From: Galerina marginata | Lineage: Eukaryota; Basidiomycota; Agaricomycetes; Agaricales; Galerinaceae | Assembly: GCA_023014335.1 (NCBI GenBank) | Contig: JAECYW010000011.1 | Coordinates: 1,488,001 to 1,552,000 of the forward strand | Direction of reading: 5' to 3' | Length of the DNA stretch: 64,000 nucleotides | Shown: piece by piece, positions 1 through 12,156 of the stretch | Layout of the letters: each line of letters opens with the position of its first letter | Position numbering within the stretch: the first letter of the stretch is position 1 | Notes under the pieces: model-generated | Seen by the model: only the letters and a program-made list of their open reading frames with translations | Told to the model about the DNA's origin: nothing | The model's database searches: none | Program-made: the position numbers and the translations under genes

Positions 1-708
1 AATATTCCAGCAGATAACGTTGGAGTTCGGAGAAGAGGAATAGGACCTGGTTTGACGACAACGGTAAGGAATGAAGATGAAGAAGTGTTCGCTGGATCTG
101 GGTGAATAGCTCTACAAAAAGAGGGACCCGATGGTCTTTGTCGGCATCTGGGATGGCCTGTTGACGAAGGGAAAATGTATTGTGATGAGGCAGGATGTCC
201 TCCTTGATGTAAGCCTCTAGGAGTTGAATGAGACGCGAACTGAGATGACCTAGCCCCAAGAGACTGAGGTCAGTGCGACCTTCAAAATCTGCAGGAATCG
301 GCTTGTGGTGCAGGACAGACGCAGGGGATTCAGGCGGTGCGGGGTTTCGCGGGAGACAGGCTAAATGGGGGCATGCATGGATATAAGGTTGGGGCCATTG
401 AAGCGGATCGTCGTCGCCTAGTCGCATGTCAACTTTGAAGGTAACACGCGCATTGTTTGGTGGACAGTAAATGATTTCCATGTTGGGCGAGAGGACGAAA
501 TGCGTGCCATTCCGTATAACTGCACCGACACGTCCTTCGAAGGATTTCACTGGTGGTTTTTGGTAAGAAGAAGTAGGAAATGGTATCATTATGGACATAC
601 ACGGATCAGAAAGAAATTTTTGTTGCTGACGCAACAGAATCGAAGGATTCTGCTGCAGTTCTTCAGCAGTAGTTCGGGCACCGTGAAGCATGTTGCGAAT
701 CAACTGTG
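1..708 (-). CDS. Unrecognised protein, partial, runs off the left edge
   Basis: A reading frame without stop runs on the minus strand from an apparent splice acceptor (CTAAC branch site, then TTCTAG just above 708) to the window edge, about 235 codons. The translation is ordinary, mixed-composition protein (for example FEGRVGAVIRNGTHFVLSPN, then a Pro-rich stretch, then Leu-rich helical segments), not low complexity, so I take it as a real 3' exon. A methionine lies at 691, but the frame stays open above it up to the acceptor. An upstream exon may end at a GTAAGC donor at 1026, which would put part of the repeat block inside an intron. I do not recognise the family. The 3' end lies outside the window. 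Confidence 0.5.
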
Positions 709-778
709 CTAGAACAGTTAGTTGGTGTTTTGCACATCACTGCTCGAAGCATAAGGTTGCAACAGGAGACGAACAACT

Positions 779-1327
779 GACGCAAAGTCGAGGTTGACGA
801 AAGAATCGGACGACGCAAAGTCAAATCCGAGGAAAAGATTGGACGACGCAAAGTCAAATCCAAGAAAAAAAGCGGACGACGTGTAGTCAAATCCAGGGAT
901 AAAGAACATGGTGGCAATTTTGGATGGGAACGTACATTGTAAGCTGCGGAGACACGAGACTGATGCGTCTAAAAAGATGGGGAATACGTCAGATAAAGAC
1001 ATGTTAGTGTTGAAAAAGAGGGCTTACCGAATCTTGTAGTCCGAGCTTTGGAAAGGACCGTACGTCGTGAAGTGCGCGAGAACAAGATTGACGCGTCTGA
1101 CGTGATGGGAGATAGGTCAAAATAAGCGGGCAATAGCGTAGATTAATCTGATATAAAAGCATCAGTATACCACGGAAATGGAGCAAGAAATATCAGAAAA
1201 GCTACACCAGACGATGCAAAATCGAATCTGGTTGACGATGTGGTGACCGACGCAAAGTCGAAGCCACAGAATCTACAACCGACGCGGAGTCAAAGTTGTG
1301 GGGGTTGGACGACGCGAAGTCAAATCC
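779..1327. repeat. Degenerate direct repeats, about 20 bp, in two groups
   Basis: About eight copies related to GACGACGCAAAGTCAAATCC start near 779, 808, 841, 873, 1210, 1246, 1276 and 1307. Within each group the period is about 30-33 bp. In one minus-strand frame they encode a near-decapeptide repeat containing GFDFASS, but no convincing gene frame spans both groups. Confidence 0.75.
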
Positions 1328-1584
1328 GATGAATTGAGGGAGGAAAACAAAAATTGTGACTTACAGATGGTGTTGTGGAACGAGCAGGATTACGGGTGGA
1401 GGCTAGATACGAGGGAGGAAGGGGTGGCTGGAAGGTTGGAGGCAGAAAGCAAGGGAAAGATGTGGGAAGAAGAAAGAAATGATGGGACAGCGAGGAGGCT
1501 GCACTTCCCACACAAGAGTTAAACGGACGTCAAGAGTCACACAACACGAAAGCCTCTTCTTAACCATCATCTTCACCGCTCCCC

Positions 1585-1727
1585 GGACTTTGACTTCGCG
1601 TCGGTCTGCACTAGTACTCTGGACTTTGACTTTGCGTCGGTCTGCTTTCTGGACTTCGACTTTGCGTCGGTCCATTTGCCGCTTCCCGGACTTCGACTTC
1701 GCCTTGGTTTGCTCTCTGGGCTTCGTC
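1585..1727. repeat. Inverted copies of the upstream 20-bp repeat
   Basis: At least four copies of GGACTTTGACTTTGCGTCGG (near 1585, 1621, 1651 and 1688) are the reverse complement of the motif repeated at 779-1327. Together the blocks form an inverted arrangement about 950 bp across, ending about 100 bp beyond the stop codon of the neighbouring gene. I saw no clean terminal repeat or target duplication. Confidence 0.7.
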
Positions 1728-1821
1728 TTACTCTGCACCGTCTTGAATCATCACACTGAAATCTGCGGACAAACACACTTCATTTCGTTTCTAAGGTATG
1801 AAACAATATACTTCGTGCTCG

Positions 1822-2829
1822 TCAAATACCCAAAGTCTTTTTGTTTAGCCTTTTGGACCGCCTCAAGGCCAAACCCTCCTTCAACTCTGTTTTGACCTCC
1901 TGCCTCAACCTCGCAGACCTCTTCAACGGCGAACCCGCGTTGGACTGTTTACGCAACCTCTTCGACTCCTCGGCGGACAAGTTAGATGCACGCGGCTTGT
2001 GGCGGCGTGTGTTTCGGGGCTCGATGGGATCGAAATACGGCCTACCCCAGACGGAGGTTGACAGTCCAGATGCTGGGACCTAGATCTCAGGTAAGCACTA
2101 TATCTGCCTCTTCAATATAGTTACACTTACCGAAATTGCGCGACACCAGGCTCGTACGCGTTCTAAGACCTGCGCATTCTCCGGTATACGCGTCGCAAAG
2201 TGAAGGACGAAGTCGAGCATCATCGGGCGAGGCTGCCAAAATTTGGCATCCGGCGCAACTGATTCAACCCAGCCAGGTACGAGAGCATCTTCCTTTACGC
2301 CGGTATATTTGTCGATGACAATCCTTGGGCTCTCGTCATAGAACGTCAGGAAGCCTGCCGTTGGGGGAACATGTACCTTAAGGTATAAGGTAAATATGTC
2401 GGGGTCGCCGAATGGACCTTCGACGAGTCCCTAGAGAGAAGAAATGAACACAATATGGTGAGTTTTGAGTTTTCTTACCTCTTCAACCTCGACCTGCAAC
2501 TGACACTCCACTTTATCAGACCAGAGGAGGTATTCCAGAGCCCTGTAATGGCTCAAGGACTCGTCACGCCTAGGGGGTTCGGTGTTCGGCCGGCCCTCCT
2601 CGATCCACCTATCAAGCGTCGATGGCAGCCCATTTGCCAGGCGATAGTCTTGAATTTGCTCCTTTGTACGCAGTTCGTGGATCTTGTTGAGGGGGCGAAT
2701 ACGGATGAGTGGGTAATAAGGCTTGTCGTTGAGTGCGAATGGACGCTTGACTGCCTTGTTTGACTGCGAGGGTGAGTTAGTACGTACGGAGGTTGGGTGA
2801 AGACTTGTAGTACATACCCGAATAAACAT
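1822..2829 (-). CDS. Conserved-looking protein of unknown function, 284 aa, 4 exons
   Basis: Four exons (2829-2818, 2763-2479, 2430-2131, 2079-1822) join in frame with canonical donors and acceptors, all phase 0, giving about 284 residues. The middle is globular-looking (motifs such as GPFGDPDIFTLYLKVH and RIVIDKYTGVKEDALVPGW). The last 85 residues are very rich in Lys, Arg and Ser, with several KR/RSKR clusters that could act as a nuclear localisation signal or nucleic-acid contact. I do not recognise the family. The start is the ATG at 2829, which gives only four residues in exon 1; an overlapping upstream ATG at 2930 is in another frame. Its proximity to the partial gene at 1-708, same strand, hints that they might be one gene or element, but I could not connect them. 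Confidence 0.62.
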
Positions 2830-4193
2830 TTTGTTGGGCTAGACTCGGAGATGACAGTTAGACTCGAAGGGACTTGGAAGATTTTTTTGCGAGCTGGCCT
2901 TGTTGATATAGTGCCCTCCATAGGTACCATTTTTTGTATATAGTAGAGATAGAGGTCTACTATAGAGGTTGTTTGGTAGCCTCTATCAGGCCGGAATAGG
3001 ACCCCTCTATTTTTGGGCTGTCGAGGGTACTATGTTTACGATTTGTAATATATCGGCCCAATAGTACCCGACTATCGCAGATACATTGTCTGCTCACGAT
3101 AGCTCACGCATAGCACCCATCTATTTGTCTCAATAGGTACGATTTTACCCTCTATAGCTACGGTACCTGACATATTGTATCTATAGATACCCCTCTATTT
3201 TTTTGGCAAAACGCAGTGATTGATGTTTTAGGTGCACAACATATGACTGTCTGCGGAGACGGGAAATATTCCTGTTCGAATACACCTTATTTTAGTGTTT
3301 GCCAAGAACAGGAAGGACTGCCGTTTGGAAACGGCACATTATAGGGTTTAGCTGGAACGCTGACCCTTCATGTATTCCCACCACTAGAGCGTGATGTTTG
3401 TGTGACGACTAATAAAAACCGTTCCAATGCAGTAATTTGAGGTGCGATCAAAACACCAAAAAGGTGATGCATCAAATATTAATGTCTAAATCGAGATATT
3501 GCTGTATCGACATCACAAACTCCTGTTCTCACTTCCCACAGTGTCAACCAAAGCCACGAGAGCGAACAAAACACCAAGTCCGCTTGGCCATGCAATGGTA
3601 TATGTAGCAGGTTGAATCTTCGTTTTCCCTTTTCTTCCCCGTCTTCTTCGGCGAGTTTACAGATTTGACTTGTGGGCACCATTATTCAACCATACTTTCA
3701 TCTCTGGTTTCGGCATCTAGTTCTGGGTCAATAACCGGGAAGTGTCTTACGCGTCAAGACATGATTCCTTCTGTCAAGGACTCAGTATAGGTCGAAACGG
3801 GGTTAATAGGAGGCGACACACATGTAATTATTCCCAAGCTTAATCGACGAGGTCATCTCTTATCTGATAAAAATGTAGGCCGGCGCCGGTAGGGACGCAC
3901 CCTCCTTGAAAGCAACTTTTGAAAGCAGCCTTGCTACTATAGCTGCGCTCCAGAGAAAGTCGAGGAAAAAATTCAAGCCGAGGACAGAGAATGCTGCGAA
4001 TAGGAGGTCAACGTTGGCGAGATTAAGTTCGAAAACCCATTAAGGAGGTTAAATGCTCTAGGGTATTATCAGGTATTATCAGCAGAGGCTTAGACATCTT
4101 CGAAGTATAGCATACAGGTACAGCGACCACAGGCAGGACAGTGGCGCTACCAAATCCGCTTGACCATCGTATAGCGAGTGAGGTCTTCCAGTT
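2830..4193. other. Intergenic, gene-free, with a CTAT/GTAC-rich block
   Basis: No coding frame with consistent splicing is seen. Bases 2939-3215 are unusually rich in CTCTAT, TAGTAC and ATAG words. A 14-nt direct repeat, CCCCTCTATTTTTG-like, occurs near 2999 and again near 3192. The remainder is unremarkable. Confidence 0.5.
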
Positions 4194-6535
4194 TCACACG
4201 CCCTTCTTTTTTCCGTGTTCGCCAGACTTGTTTTCTCCCATTTCAGATGTGTGTGGCATATCGTCGCGATCACTGTCTAACAACGTTTTGAGTTTCTTGT
4301 TATATAACTAGAAAAAGAAGACCAAGGCGTCAGTCTCCGGTTATACAACACATGGAAGATAATACCTGTTCTTCTTTCCCTTCCCCAATAGGATTCCGGC
4401 CAAAGTCGTTTATAGCGTCCGCTGCTTCGCGTTCGTCCATTCCGGCTCGACGACGGGTAGCATATCCCACAAGATTGACACCCATGATGACCTTGATGAC
4501 CACAAAACTGGAAAAGAGCGAGAAGTTAATGACCAACAAACACTGAGAATATGAGGACAACGAACCAGAGCCAGAATATAAAACCCATAATGCCCCAAGT
4601 CATGTAATGCATGATTTCAGCATTGCTGAGCGATCGTATAGTCCATGTCCATGGGGAAGCGAAATCTGCACTGGACGAGAACATAAGGCCTATTGACTGG
4701 GATCCAACAAGAATAGCCAATACTGCCAGCGGAAGTGAGGCAAATCCTAGTCGTCGAGCAACAAGGGGAGATTGGTCGACGTAGGAGTGCTTTCTTGCAG
4801 TTCGTCCAAGACTTGTCATGCTAACTAGATCTCGACACAGCACGTCAATGTACCGCTCATATACCGATGGGCGAATATGGTTAAATTTTGTGATAAACGC
4901 GTGCTTAAGCCAATCGACCAGCATCTCAGAGATCATCACACTAAGCACGGGCTGCAATTTTTTTGACCTCAGAATTGCTGTTACTGTAACCGGAAGGAGC
5001 TGACGCACGTATGAAATTGTCCAAAGCACGTTATCCCCACGTACCCAGCTCTTTGGCAATCCAAAGCCTCCCGTGAAGTCGAATTCTGATCCACTGAGTT
5101 CAATGAGATTACGGAAGGCAACGATGCAAAGCATTAGAGAAAGTGTGAAGCGTTCAACAATGTCTGAATGGGAAATTTCATTAGATCCCATGGAATAATC
5201 CTAAAGAGTATTACACACCTGCACATGTAATTTGAAAGAGGCTATCCTTCTCAAACTTTTTGAACACGCTACCCTTAATCTCGACAAATTGATTGGACAC
5301 CAGGAGTGTGAGAAGAGCATGGTCGTATGAATTTATTGCAACATTGAGCGAAATCAATTGATAGACCATGACGAGAGCATGACAGACTACGCATTGTGAG
5401 TATGGGCTAACAGGGCATTGAAAAACATAATACACACCAGTATAAGCCAATGCAAGGAAGAAGAACAAAAAGGGGCGGAAGGTGTGGGAGGAAACAGGAA
5501 CGCGGCGTGACAATGGTTCAAGTGTTGAGCGAGAGAACAAGCAGTCAAGGATATCCTGTCCGATAGATGCACACAGTCGATCCCCAATCTGTTAAAAAAT
5601 ATTGCTCAACTTCCATAATTAATTCGGCGAAGACCGAAAACGTACCTCCAGAGCGTTAAATATAACATAAAGCTTGATAGTATCTTGCCCTCGAATTGTA
5701 TGGTAAATTTTACTTGCGTCGGTCAGGGGGTTCAAGAGCAGAAGTGAAATAACCAAAAGAAGTGCTCGCAATAAGTCGGCCTTTTGTGAAGGAGGAAGGG
5801 ATGGGGGAGATCTTCGGAACATGTTGGTAATAAAAGGGAATAAAGCTAACATGAAGCGAATCGGCAGGATAGTGAAGGTGTACAAAAAGGAATCAAAGCA
5901 GAGGATAAAACCAAAGCCGATGATCTAGAAGCTAGGTCAGATACCTGGGAATAGCGGTGATAGAGTTTCAGGTTGCACACCTTTTCCATCGCCACGGGCA
6001 TACTCAAAAAGTTGCTAACACGTTCCCACTTTAATTCTTGATGAGAATCGAAATCCGTCGCCAGCAATTCTTCTCGTAGATAATCCCATAGCGAAAAGGG
6101 AACCGTGCTGGCATTTTGTTGTGGAGGTTCTGCCTGAAAGGTAGGAGATATAGGCGAAACGGGGGACGGGGGTTCATATGGCCGCGATGGCTCAATCGGA
6201 GTTGGTGGCAAGGAGGCATAGGCGGTAGGTCGGGGTCGCCGCTCGAATATGCTCCTGGTAGGAGACGTGGATCGCCCGCGAGGCCTATCTCCACTTAAGG
6301 ACAATGGTTGATAGTCTTCGTAGTCAGAGCCATCCGTGAGATGTGGCCGTTGGTAGATGTGAAAGCCTGAGTTCCGAGTCGAAGGAGGGCTTAAGGAGGT
6401 TTTCCTGCTTTGAGTTCGAATTGGAGAAGGTGCAGATGCCAGCGACTTTGGGGATCCCATTGACCATCCAGTTGCGCTGGTTGATACCCGTCGCTTTAAC
6501 TTGCGGGAACGCCTGGCTGCATGTTGTGACGCCAT
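4194..6535 (-). CDS. EMP65: TAPT1 / Emp65 family ER membrane protein, 676 aa
   Basis: Seven exons join without any frame problem (6535-5981, 5924-5646, 5588-5438, 5386-5219, 5163-4542, 4507-4366, 4307-4194). The first 150 residues are Ser/Pro/Arg-rich and disordered. The multi-pass core follows, with family signatures DSFLYTFTILPIRF, NQFVEIKGSVFKKFEKDSLF, DIVERFTLSLM and DWLKHAFITKFNHIRPSVY. The end is the conserved GYATRRRAGM...DFGRNPIGEGKEEQLYNKKLK and a Lys-rich tail. In yeast Emp65 works with Slp1 in the ER membrane on folding of soluble ER proteins; animal TAPT1 is linked to axial patterning and cilia. The match extends through the whole length, so the assignment is firm; the exact cellular role here is inferred from the family. 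Confidence 0.95.
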
Positions 6536-7232
6536 GCTGGAAGAGTATGGCTAGGGACTTCCTCTAGGAAAGTCCACAATAGTCCCGAGGAGAGGCTATG
6601 GTCTGAGGAAGCTTGTCATATAACGCTGAGTTATGAAGAATTCATGACGATGGACACGCCCGCTGTCGTGGCTGAACGGCTGTAGCGGCCCTCCAACATC
6701 GAACAACATGTGACCTCGGGCCGAAACACCCTTCCGAACAACCAACAATTAAGCGCTCAGCGACCAACTCCATTTGAGAGATTGGTCAAGTTGTCTTGAG
6801 GACCGGCAGCTAGATATCTAGGCTCTCTAAATGCGTATTTTTATTGGTACACTGCCTGTAACATGTAACAGAGGGACGACCAGGCCAAGCGGCCTTCCTA
6901 CTTTTGCGTCCCTACAGTGCAGTCCGAAGTACGAACAGTCACTTCAGGGAAAGGAATGCAATACCAAACGTAGTAGGAATACTTACTGAATTCCAATCCT
7001 CGTTCGCCGAACGGAACGGTTTGACGAAACCTACTTTTATTTCTGCTATCTACTTACATGGATTTGTATACTACTGGGATAATCACGACAAAGAAACATT
7101 GGAAGAAGGAAAAAACAGCATGAGAAAGGAGCGGATGGTACATATAGTACAGATAATTCAAACGAAAGGAGCGTTATGTGAGGTACAAAGAGTACACGAA
7201 ATATCAGAATGACAAAAGGCATGACGGCTGAT
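6536..7232. other. Intergenic, promoter side of the TAPT1 gene
   Basis: No supported gene. A short plus-strand frame at 6904-7212 has no splice logic or recognisable sequence. The region serves as upstream region of the TAPT1-like gene and 3' flank of the next minus-strand gene. Confidence 0.5.
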
Positions 7233-8773
7233 TTAATGCAGGGAAATATTAGCACAACTTTCAGAATGCGACTGACTGCGGGATTCGTTCCCGTACGACT
7301 CGGAGGCGCTGGGCCCATGACGGCTTTTGTAAACAGCGGGGTGGGATGGCAGATGCCCAAATTCGCTCGTCGAGTGACTATGACCGTGACCCATATTGGA
7401 GGCTAGTCTTGACCGATTGTACAAGTCATTCGCCCTCGTAGACTGATCAACGCTGCCCGTTGAATCCATGGCTGAGGAGTTAGAAATTTTGCGCGAATGG
7501 ACGTTGAGAGGCCGAGTAAAGGGCGATGGGCCCATGTAGCCTGTGCTCATGGAGGCGTAGTCCATGTTAGACCGGAGAGGCGGACGGGCTTGGTTAAGCC
7601 GTACGGAAGAAGGCAGTCCGTTGTTTACTACCACCCGACGAGCTGCGGGTCCATCTCTAAGATGAGCGTTGGGGTCGAGGCTCAAATTGGAGATGTTGGA
7701 GGGAGATGGACATGATAGACCCTGGTAGTACTGCGAGCCTGAGGCACTACTGGAGTGGCTGCCATTATTGAAGACCGCTGCAGAGGGCCAGACCTGCTGA
7801 GCAGCCTTGGGGTAAGCTACGAGTAGGAGTGGTTTGCGTAGTCTGATTCGAGGAAAGACTTTGTTGGAGCGGTTTGCGCGAATTATCCTCCTGATCACCC
7901 TTCTCCTGGCCGTCGCTTTTCTTCTCCTTCTCGCGTGCCTTGATTAGCACGGTAGCGCGCGTCAAATGCGATCGGATGTGGTGGGAGAAGGTCCTTCTGC
8001 ATTTCAATAGGAAGGTCAAGGGGATGGACAGGTTTCAAAACCTCGCGAAGAAGGAGAGGCCTGCGACTGTCAGGAGGAGCAGGAAACTTCTTGAGTAGCT
8101 CGTCTGTGGTAGGCTTCGGCTTAGGACTAGGTTTGGGAGGAGGAGTAGGTGGCACATCGTTGTTGTTTTCTCCGTCGCCGTTGGAGTACTCAGACTCCGA
8201 GTCGCTATCCAAGGCAGGTTTGGGGACATATTTAGGAATAGGCTTAGGAACGGGTTTGAGAACCTTTGGAACAGGTTCGGGGACACTTGGAGCGGGTTTG
8301 GGGACACTTGGAGCGGGTTTGGAGACACTTGGAGCGGGTTTGGCGGGTTTGGTTACAGGTTTAGGAGGTGGTCGCGCCTTGACCTTGGGCTGAAAAGTCG
8401 GAGCAGCACGAGGCGCAGCGAAGCTCGCCTGCTGCTCGTCATCGCTATCGTAGGGAGTAAAATTGGTGGACGCAGTCGTCGGGTCCCTGCTAATGTTCAT
8501 GACCAACTCTATCTTGGCCTCCTTCAATGGAACGGGACCCTTATAAACCGGTTTGTTGGATGCGAACGTAGGTCTCTGGCGAAGTAAGAGTTGCTGGGCC
8601 CAGTGGCATCGACCTCGAATGCCTCAGAGTCTTGTCGCGAGGCTTATTCGGTGTCCGAGTCGGAGGCGCGTTCTCACTGCAACAAGGGCGAATAAGAAGC
8701 CGCAGATTTGAGCATAAAAAAATACCCACTTCTTAGTGAAGACCTTTGTGCTAAGTTTCCGCAGGGATTGCAT
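7233..8773 (-). CDS. Long disordered Pro/Lys-rich protein, frame interrupted
   Basis: Protein-like sequence extends from MQSLRKLSTKVFTK at 8773 (first intron GTGGGT...TTGCAG) to a stop at 7233, but only if about four single- or double-base shifts are accepted (two near 8580-8640, one near 7957, one near 7812). The pieces are a short basic N-terminus, a long stretch of PKPAPSVPKP-type repeats (about 8240-8350), an acidic DSDSESE patch, a Lys/Glu-rich segment, then a Ser/Asn/His-rich tail. All of it is predicted disordered. No domain is recognised. At two of the breaks a run of identical bases is one base too long, as in nearby Cdc6, so sequence error is likelier than a pseudogene. Alternatively two overlapping genes are present. 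Confidence 0.5.
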
Positions 8774-10283
8774 GGTGAACGGGTATCGCTGTGAATATTT
8801 GGATGGGTGACACTTAGAGGAATACGGAGGATAGAAAGGAGGCAGACCTATGCATCCCGAGTCGCCCAGAGTTTATATGCCAGGAAAGAAGCACAATGCG
8901 CGACGTTGGGCAAGAAAAAACATCTCCTCGAGTGGCACTGCCATTGTTTCAGACGCTTCAGTGGAATTAACAAATTGACTGGGCCATGGCCCATGATGGC
9001 TCTCATACCAAATGCAGTATCTGGTGGTTAAAATAGAATGGCCCCGCACCTTGTAAGCGTCAACAGTGGCGATCAGCGTTTTGGCCCCATTTTACTCCCT
9101 ATTAATTGCGCGAAGCAAAGAGGAGCAGGCCCAAGATCCAAGCGTGTCCCCATCAGTGGCAACTGGATATCCTAATTCAGCTCACGGTCACCGGCCACCA
9201 AGTAGAAAATTGGCAGAGAACTACGCAGCAGATGTAGAGGACTCAAAAGTTATTGGACTGTCCAAGCACCGAATACAGGGCCCATGCAGTCCAACAAGTT
9301 CAGATTCTCAAAAGGAATCAGGATTACAAACTTGAAGCGATTGTCGCTGGGATGTCGAACTGCAGCAAAACAGAGCTAATAGTATCCAGGACGCCGGAAT
9401 ACAAGCTAGCCTTAGAGCATGAGCTTGAAGCTTGAACCATTCGCGAGTTGAAGGTGGTTGGCAGGACGAAGGTCAAACGAGGGCACTCCATCTACAGTCG
9501 GACTTTGATTGATCTCCGGTCCAAAATCGCCAATTTTGGTCGCTTATGCCAAACGCCTTCACTTCCGTACGCACTGTTCGCATCAGGTATGTCGGCCAAT
9601 CTTTTGCCTATCCACCCTCACCTTGGATCGCACCCACTTTTGGCAAAAATGTACGCACTACAGGGTCGGCGGACATCAAATCACGAGAACCTTTTTTTTG
9701 AAACAAAGTTGGGTCGAAATCAGTGTGAGGGGGTTGGTAATCTTTTTGCTAGGAATAACTTGGGCTTTACGAGCTGGTCTTGTGAGAGTGTCATTGCGAC
9801 ACTTTGCTATTGAGTATTGATAAGATAATTGAATATTGAGGCCTTGACCTTGTCACAACCTCGAACATTCTGCCGACGGGGATCGGACCTAGTACCTACG
9901 GAATCAAGCTGCTTTCTATCCTTTTTCTGCACCAATGCTGCTGTTGAAAACTGTACGCACGCTTAGGATCGTACACACTGGATAAGATTATTAATTTCTG
10001 TACGCTCCAGGATCGTACACTATCCTTGCATTATCCGAGTTAGTTTCTCCTGGTCCGGCTTGGGATAGGATGAGCTCGTACGAGGGAATAATAGTAGGGC
10101 CTTATATAGTGGCTTGAAACTTGATTATTTGTCATCTACAACTATTACTGACTAGTGGGATAAACGATTCCGAAAAATCAATGACTCTGTTTGACATAAT
10201 GTTAGAACCCGAACAAATGCTACTAGTACATCTTAAATAGAGAGAAGGGTCCATCTTTCGAGACATGAACATACTTAGTAAAG
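8774..10283. other. Intergenic, 1.5 kb, no supported gene
   Basis: Plus-strand frames at 9066-9335 and 9448-9813 are open but have no convincing start, splicing or family. A short near-repeat, TGTACGC...AGGATCGTACAC, occurs twice between 9950 and 10020. I see nothing else. Confidence 0.45.
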
Positions 10284-12156
10284 TTATAATCGAGTAGGCA
10301 ATCGGCCCAATTCGTTATCTTCCTTGTCTGGTACTTCTCGTCTCGGATGCCCATCATCATCGGTGGTTGCAATGGATGGCGGGCGACTGGACGAGAACTT
10401 CGAATTCCTGCCAAAAAGCGCAGGCCTGGTTGTAAGCAGTAGAATGACGTTACAGACTCCACTGAGGCCGTAAAGAGCAGTAACCGCCAGTGTAGCTGTT
10501 GGTGGGACACTGATGGTACCTCCGTTTCGTTCTTGAACGAAACCTACCCATCGCCCAACACTGAAAGGTAGGATAGAAACACAATAAACAAAAGGGTATC
10601 TGACAAGAAAGGCGGATATTAATCAGGCTACGCCTAAAACAAAAGGATAGAGGAAGATAAAATCACATACGCTAGCATTATTAATGACCGACGACGAAAT
10701 CCCTTGAGAACAGGATCTGTGTTCAATTCGGCACGTCTGAATGAAAACTTCCACCAGTGATGTTCGTCAATGTTGATATTACCGCGGCTCCATAACCAGA
10801 GCGGCACATAGATCGCAAAGGAGAAGGCTAAGGTGATCCAGAACCAGAAATATTCACCTATTATCCGCATTTGCAGATAATCTTCGCTTATCCAACACCA
10901 ATACTTGATTTTGTAAGTCAATAAGAAAGAGGACTGTAGGATTCAGATTCAAAAGGAACTCACTGGTGTAGGTGATAGATAATGTGGTTTATTAGATCCC
11001 CACCTGATGGTGTTACCGATGATGATCATAAGAGTAATGAATGACCAGATGAGTGAAAGAATGATCTTGGTAAGGAACATAGATCTTATGCTTTTCCCGA
11101 GCCATACTCCAAGGAAGGTATAAACGGCAATAGTCTGATAGAAGGTCTGAATAAGCTGAAGAGAATGACCAACCGATAAACACGTACAAGAGTGGTCATC
11201 GCTACAGCGGTCTCCCCGAGTTGCTGGACAATCCCTGGGAGGAGAGATTGAGGCTTATCACAGGCATTACAACCACAAGACAACCAGACTGACCTTGAGC
11301 GCTGCAGAACCCGCCGGCTTCAACCTTTTCCGTCTTGCACCCATTTTATATCCATCACAGCGCCTAAGGCTTGGAGAGCATCCGCAGAGAATAACGAAAA
11401 CTGTACAAATGGTACAATGGGTAAGTCATATGGTATGACTGATAGCCAAAGACGAATTTATTTACCATGAGCAAATCCATTGGTTCGTGGAAGACGCTCC
11501 TCTCTTCTTTGGTCGCATTTCGGAACCGCCAGATAAAATTTCTCTGTGTTATACCAAATGGTCCTCAACAAATCTGTGGATCAAAACGGTATCACAGTAC
11601 GAACCAAGATGATTGTCAAGACATACGACACTGCGATCCAGTGAAAGCAATCCTGCTTCCACAACAACCTAGAGTTCGCATGTAAATGAAGACGTTGGCG
11701 CAAACAAAACTGAAGGCATACCGTCAGACCGATGCTGTCCCCGCGTGTCAGGCAGTATATTGATGAATCGTTCTTTGAGCGCGCGTATTGCTCGGCCGTA
11801 CAGACTGATTCCACTGTGAAGACCGACTGCTGGAATTCATCGGGCTCAGGGACCGGGATCCAGACGCACGGCTGCGTTAGTTAGATATATAGAGATGAGG
11901 GCTCGAAAGAGCGTCCAAGGGAAGAAAGAACAAAGGCAGCAGGTATTCAGATTGAAATATATACCCAGCCTGAGTGTCCAGCACTAGCCGACTTCAACGG
12001 CAATGCCGCGGAAATGAGGGGGCGAGGATTCATGTATAGTATGCCAACTACAGAACCGGAATCCATAATGAACGTGTACTCGGGACTTGATACGCTTTGA
12101 TATGACACTGTGGGAGCTATCAGAGAAAGATAGCAAAGATATGTACGGTAGTACAT
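10284..12156 (-). CDS. Seven-transmembrane receptor (fungal cAMP/glucose-receptor-like GPCR)
   Basis: Joined minus-strand exons give an N-terminal extracellular part, then seven hydrophobic segments. Recognisable parts are the TM2 region DLLMFSLFSADALQALGAV, the extracellular EAGGFCSAQGIVQQLGE with its Cys, a TM5-side PTPYWCWI motif, TM7 ALYGLSGVCNVILLLTTRP, and a Ser/Asp-rich cytoplasmic tail ending at 10284. This pattern belongs to the Agaricomycete family related to Git3/cAR receptors, which sense nutrients through a G protein. Two frame breaks are needed: one extra G near 11638 and one extra A near 11327, both in short homopolymers. A 41-nt intron is inferred near 11146-11187. The N-terminal boundary (ATG at 12156) is uncertain and the extracellular part could start later. 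Ligand unknown. Confidence 0.72.

Noticed and set aside
718..1002. Open frame with FDFASS decapeptide repeats as a gene
   Set aside because: The repeats are open in several frames on both strands, with no start context or splice partner; the frame may be a by-product of the 30-bp period.
3479..3682. Similarity of a minus-strand frame to the 3' end of the TAPT1 gene (around 4079-4273), as if a duplicated tail
   Set aside because: Only about 17 of 20 bases around CCAAATCCGCTTGACCAT match well; the rest is compositional, and the copy at 4079-4273 is 3' UTR plus a shadow frame.
9870..9935. tRNA 3'-half-like sequence on the minus strand (GGTCCGATCCCC)
   Set aside because: The T-stem does not pair properly and no acceptor, D or anticodon arms are found beside it.
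10522..10545. Hairpin TTTCGTTC AA GAACGAAA
   Set aside because: It lies inside an exon of the 7TM receptor and is explained by codons for FVQERNG.
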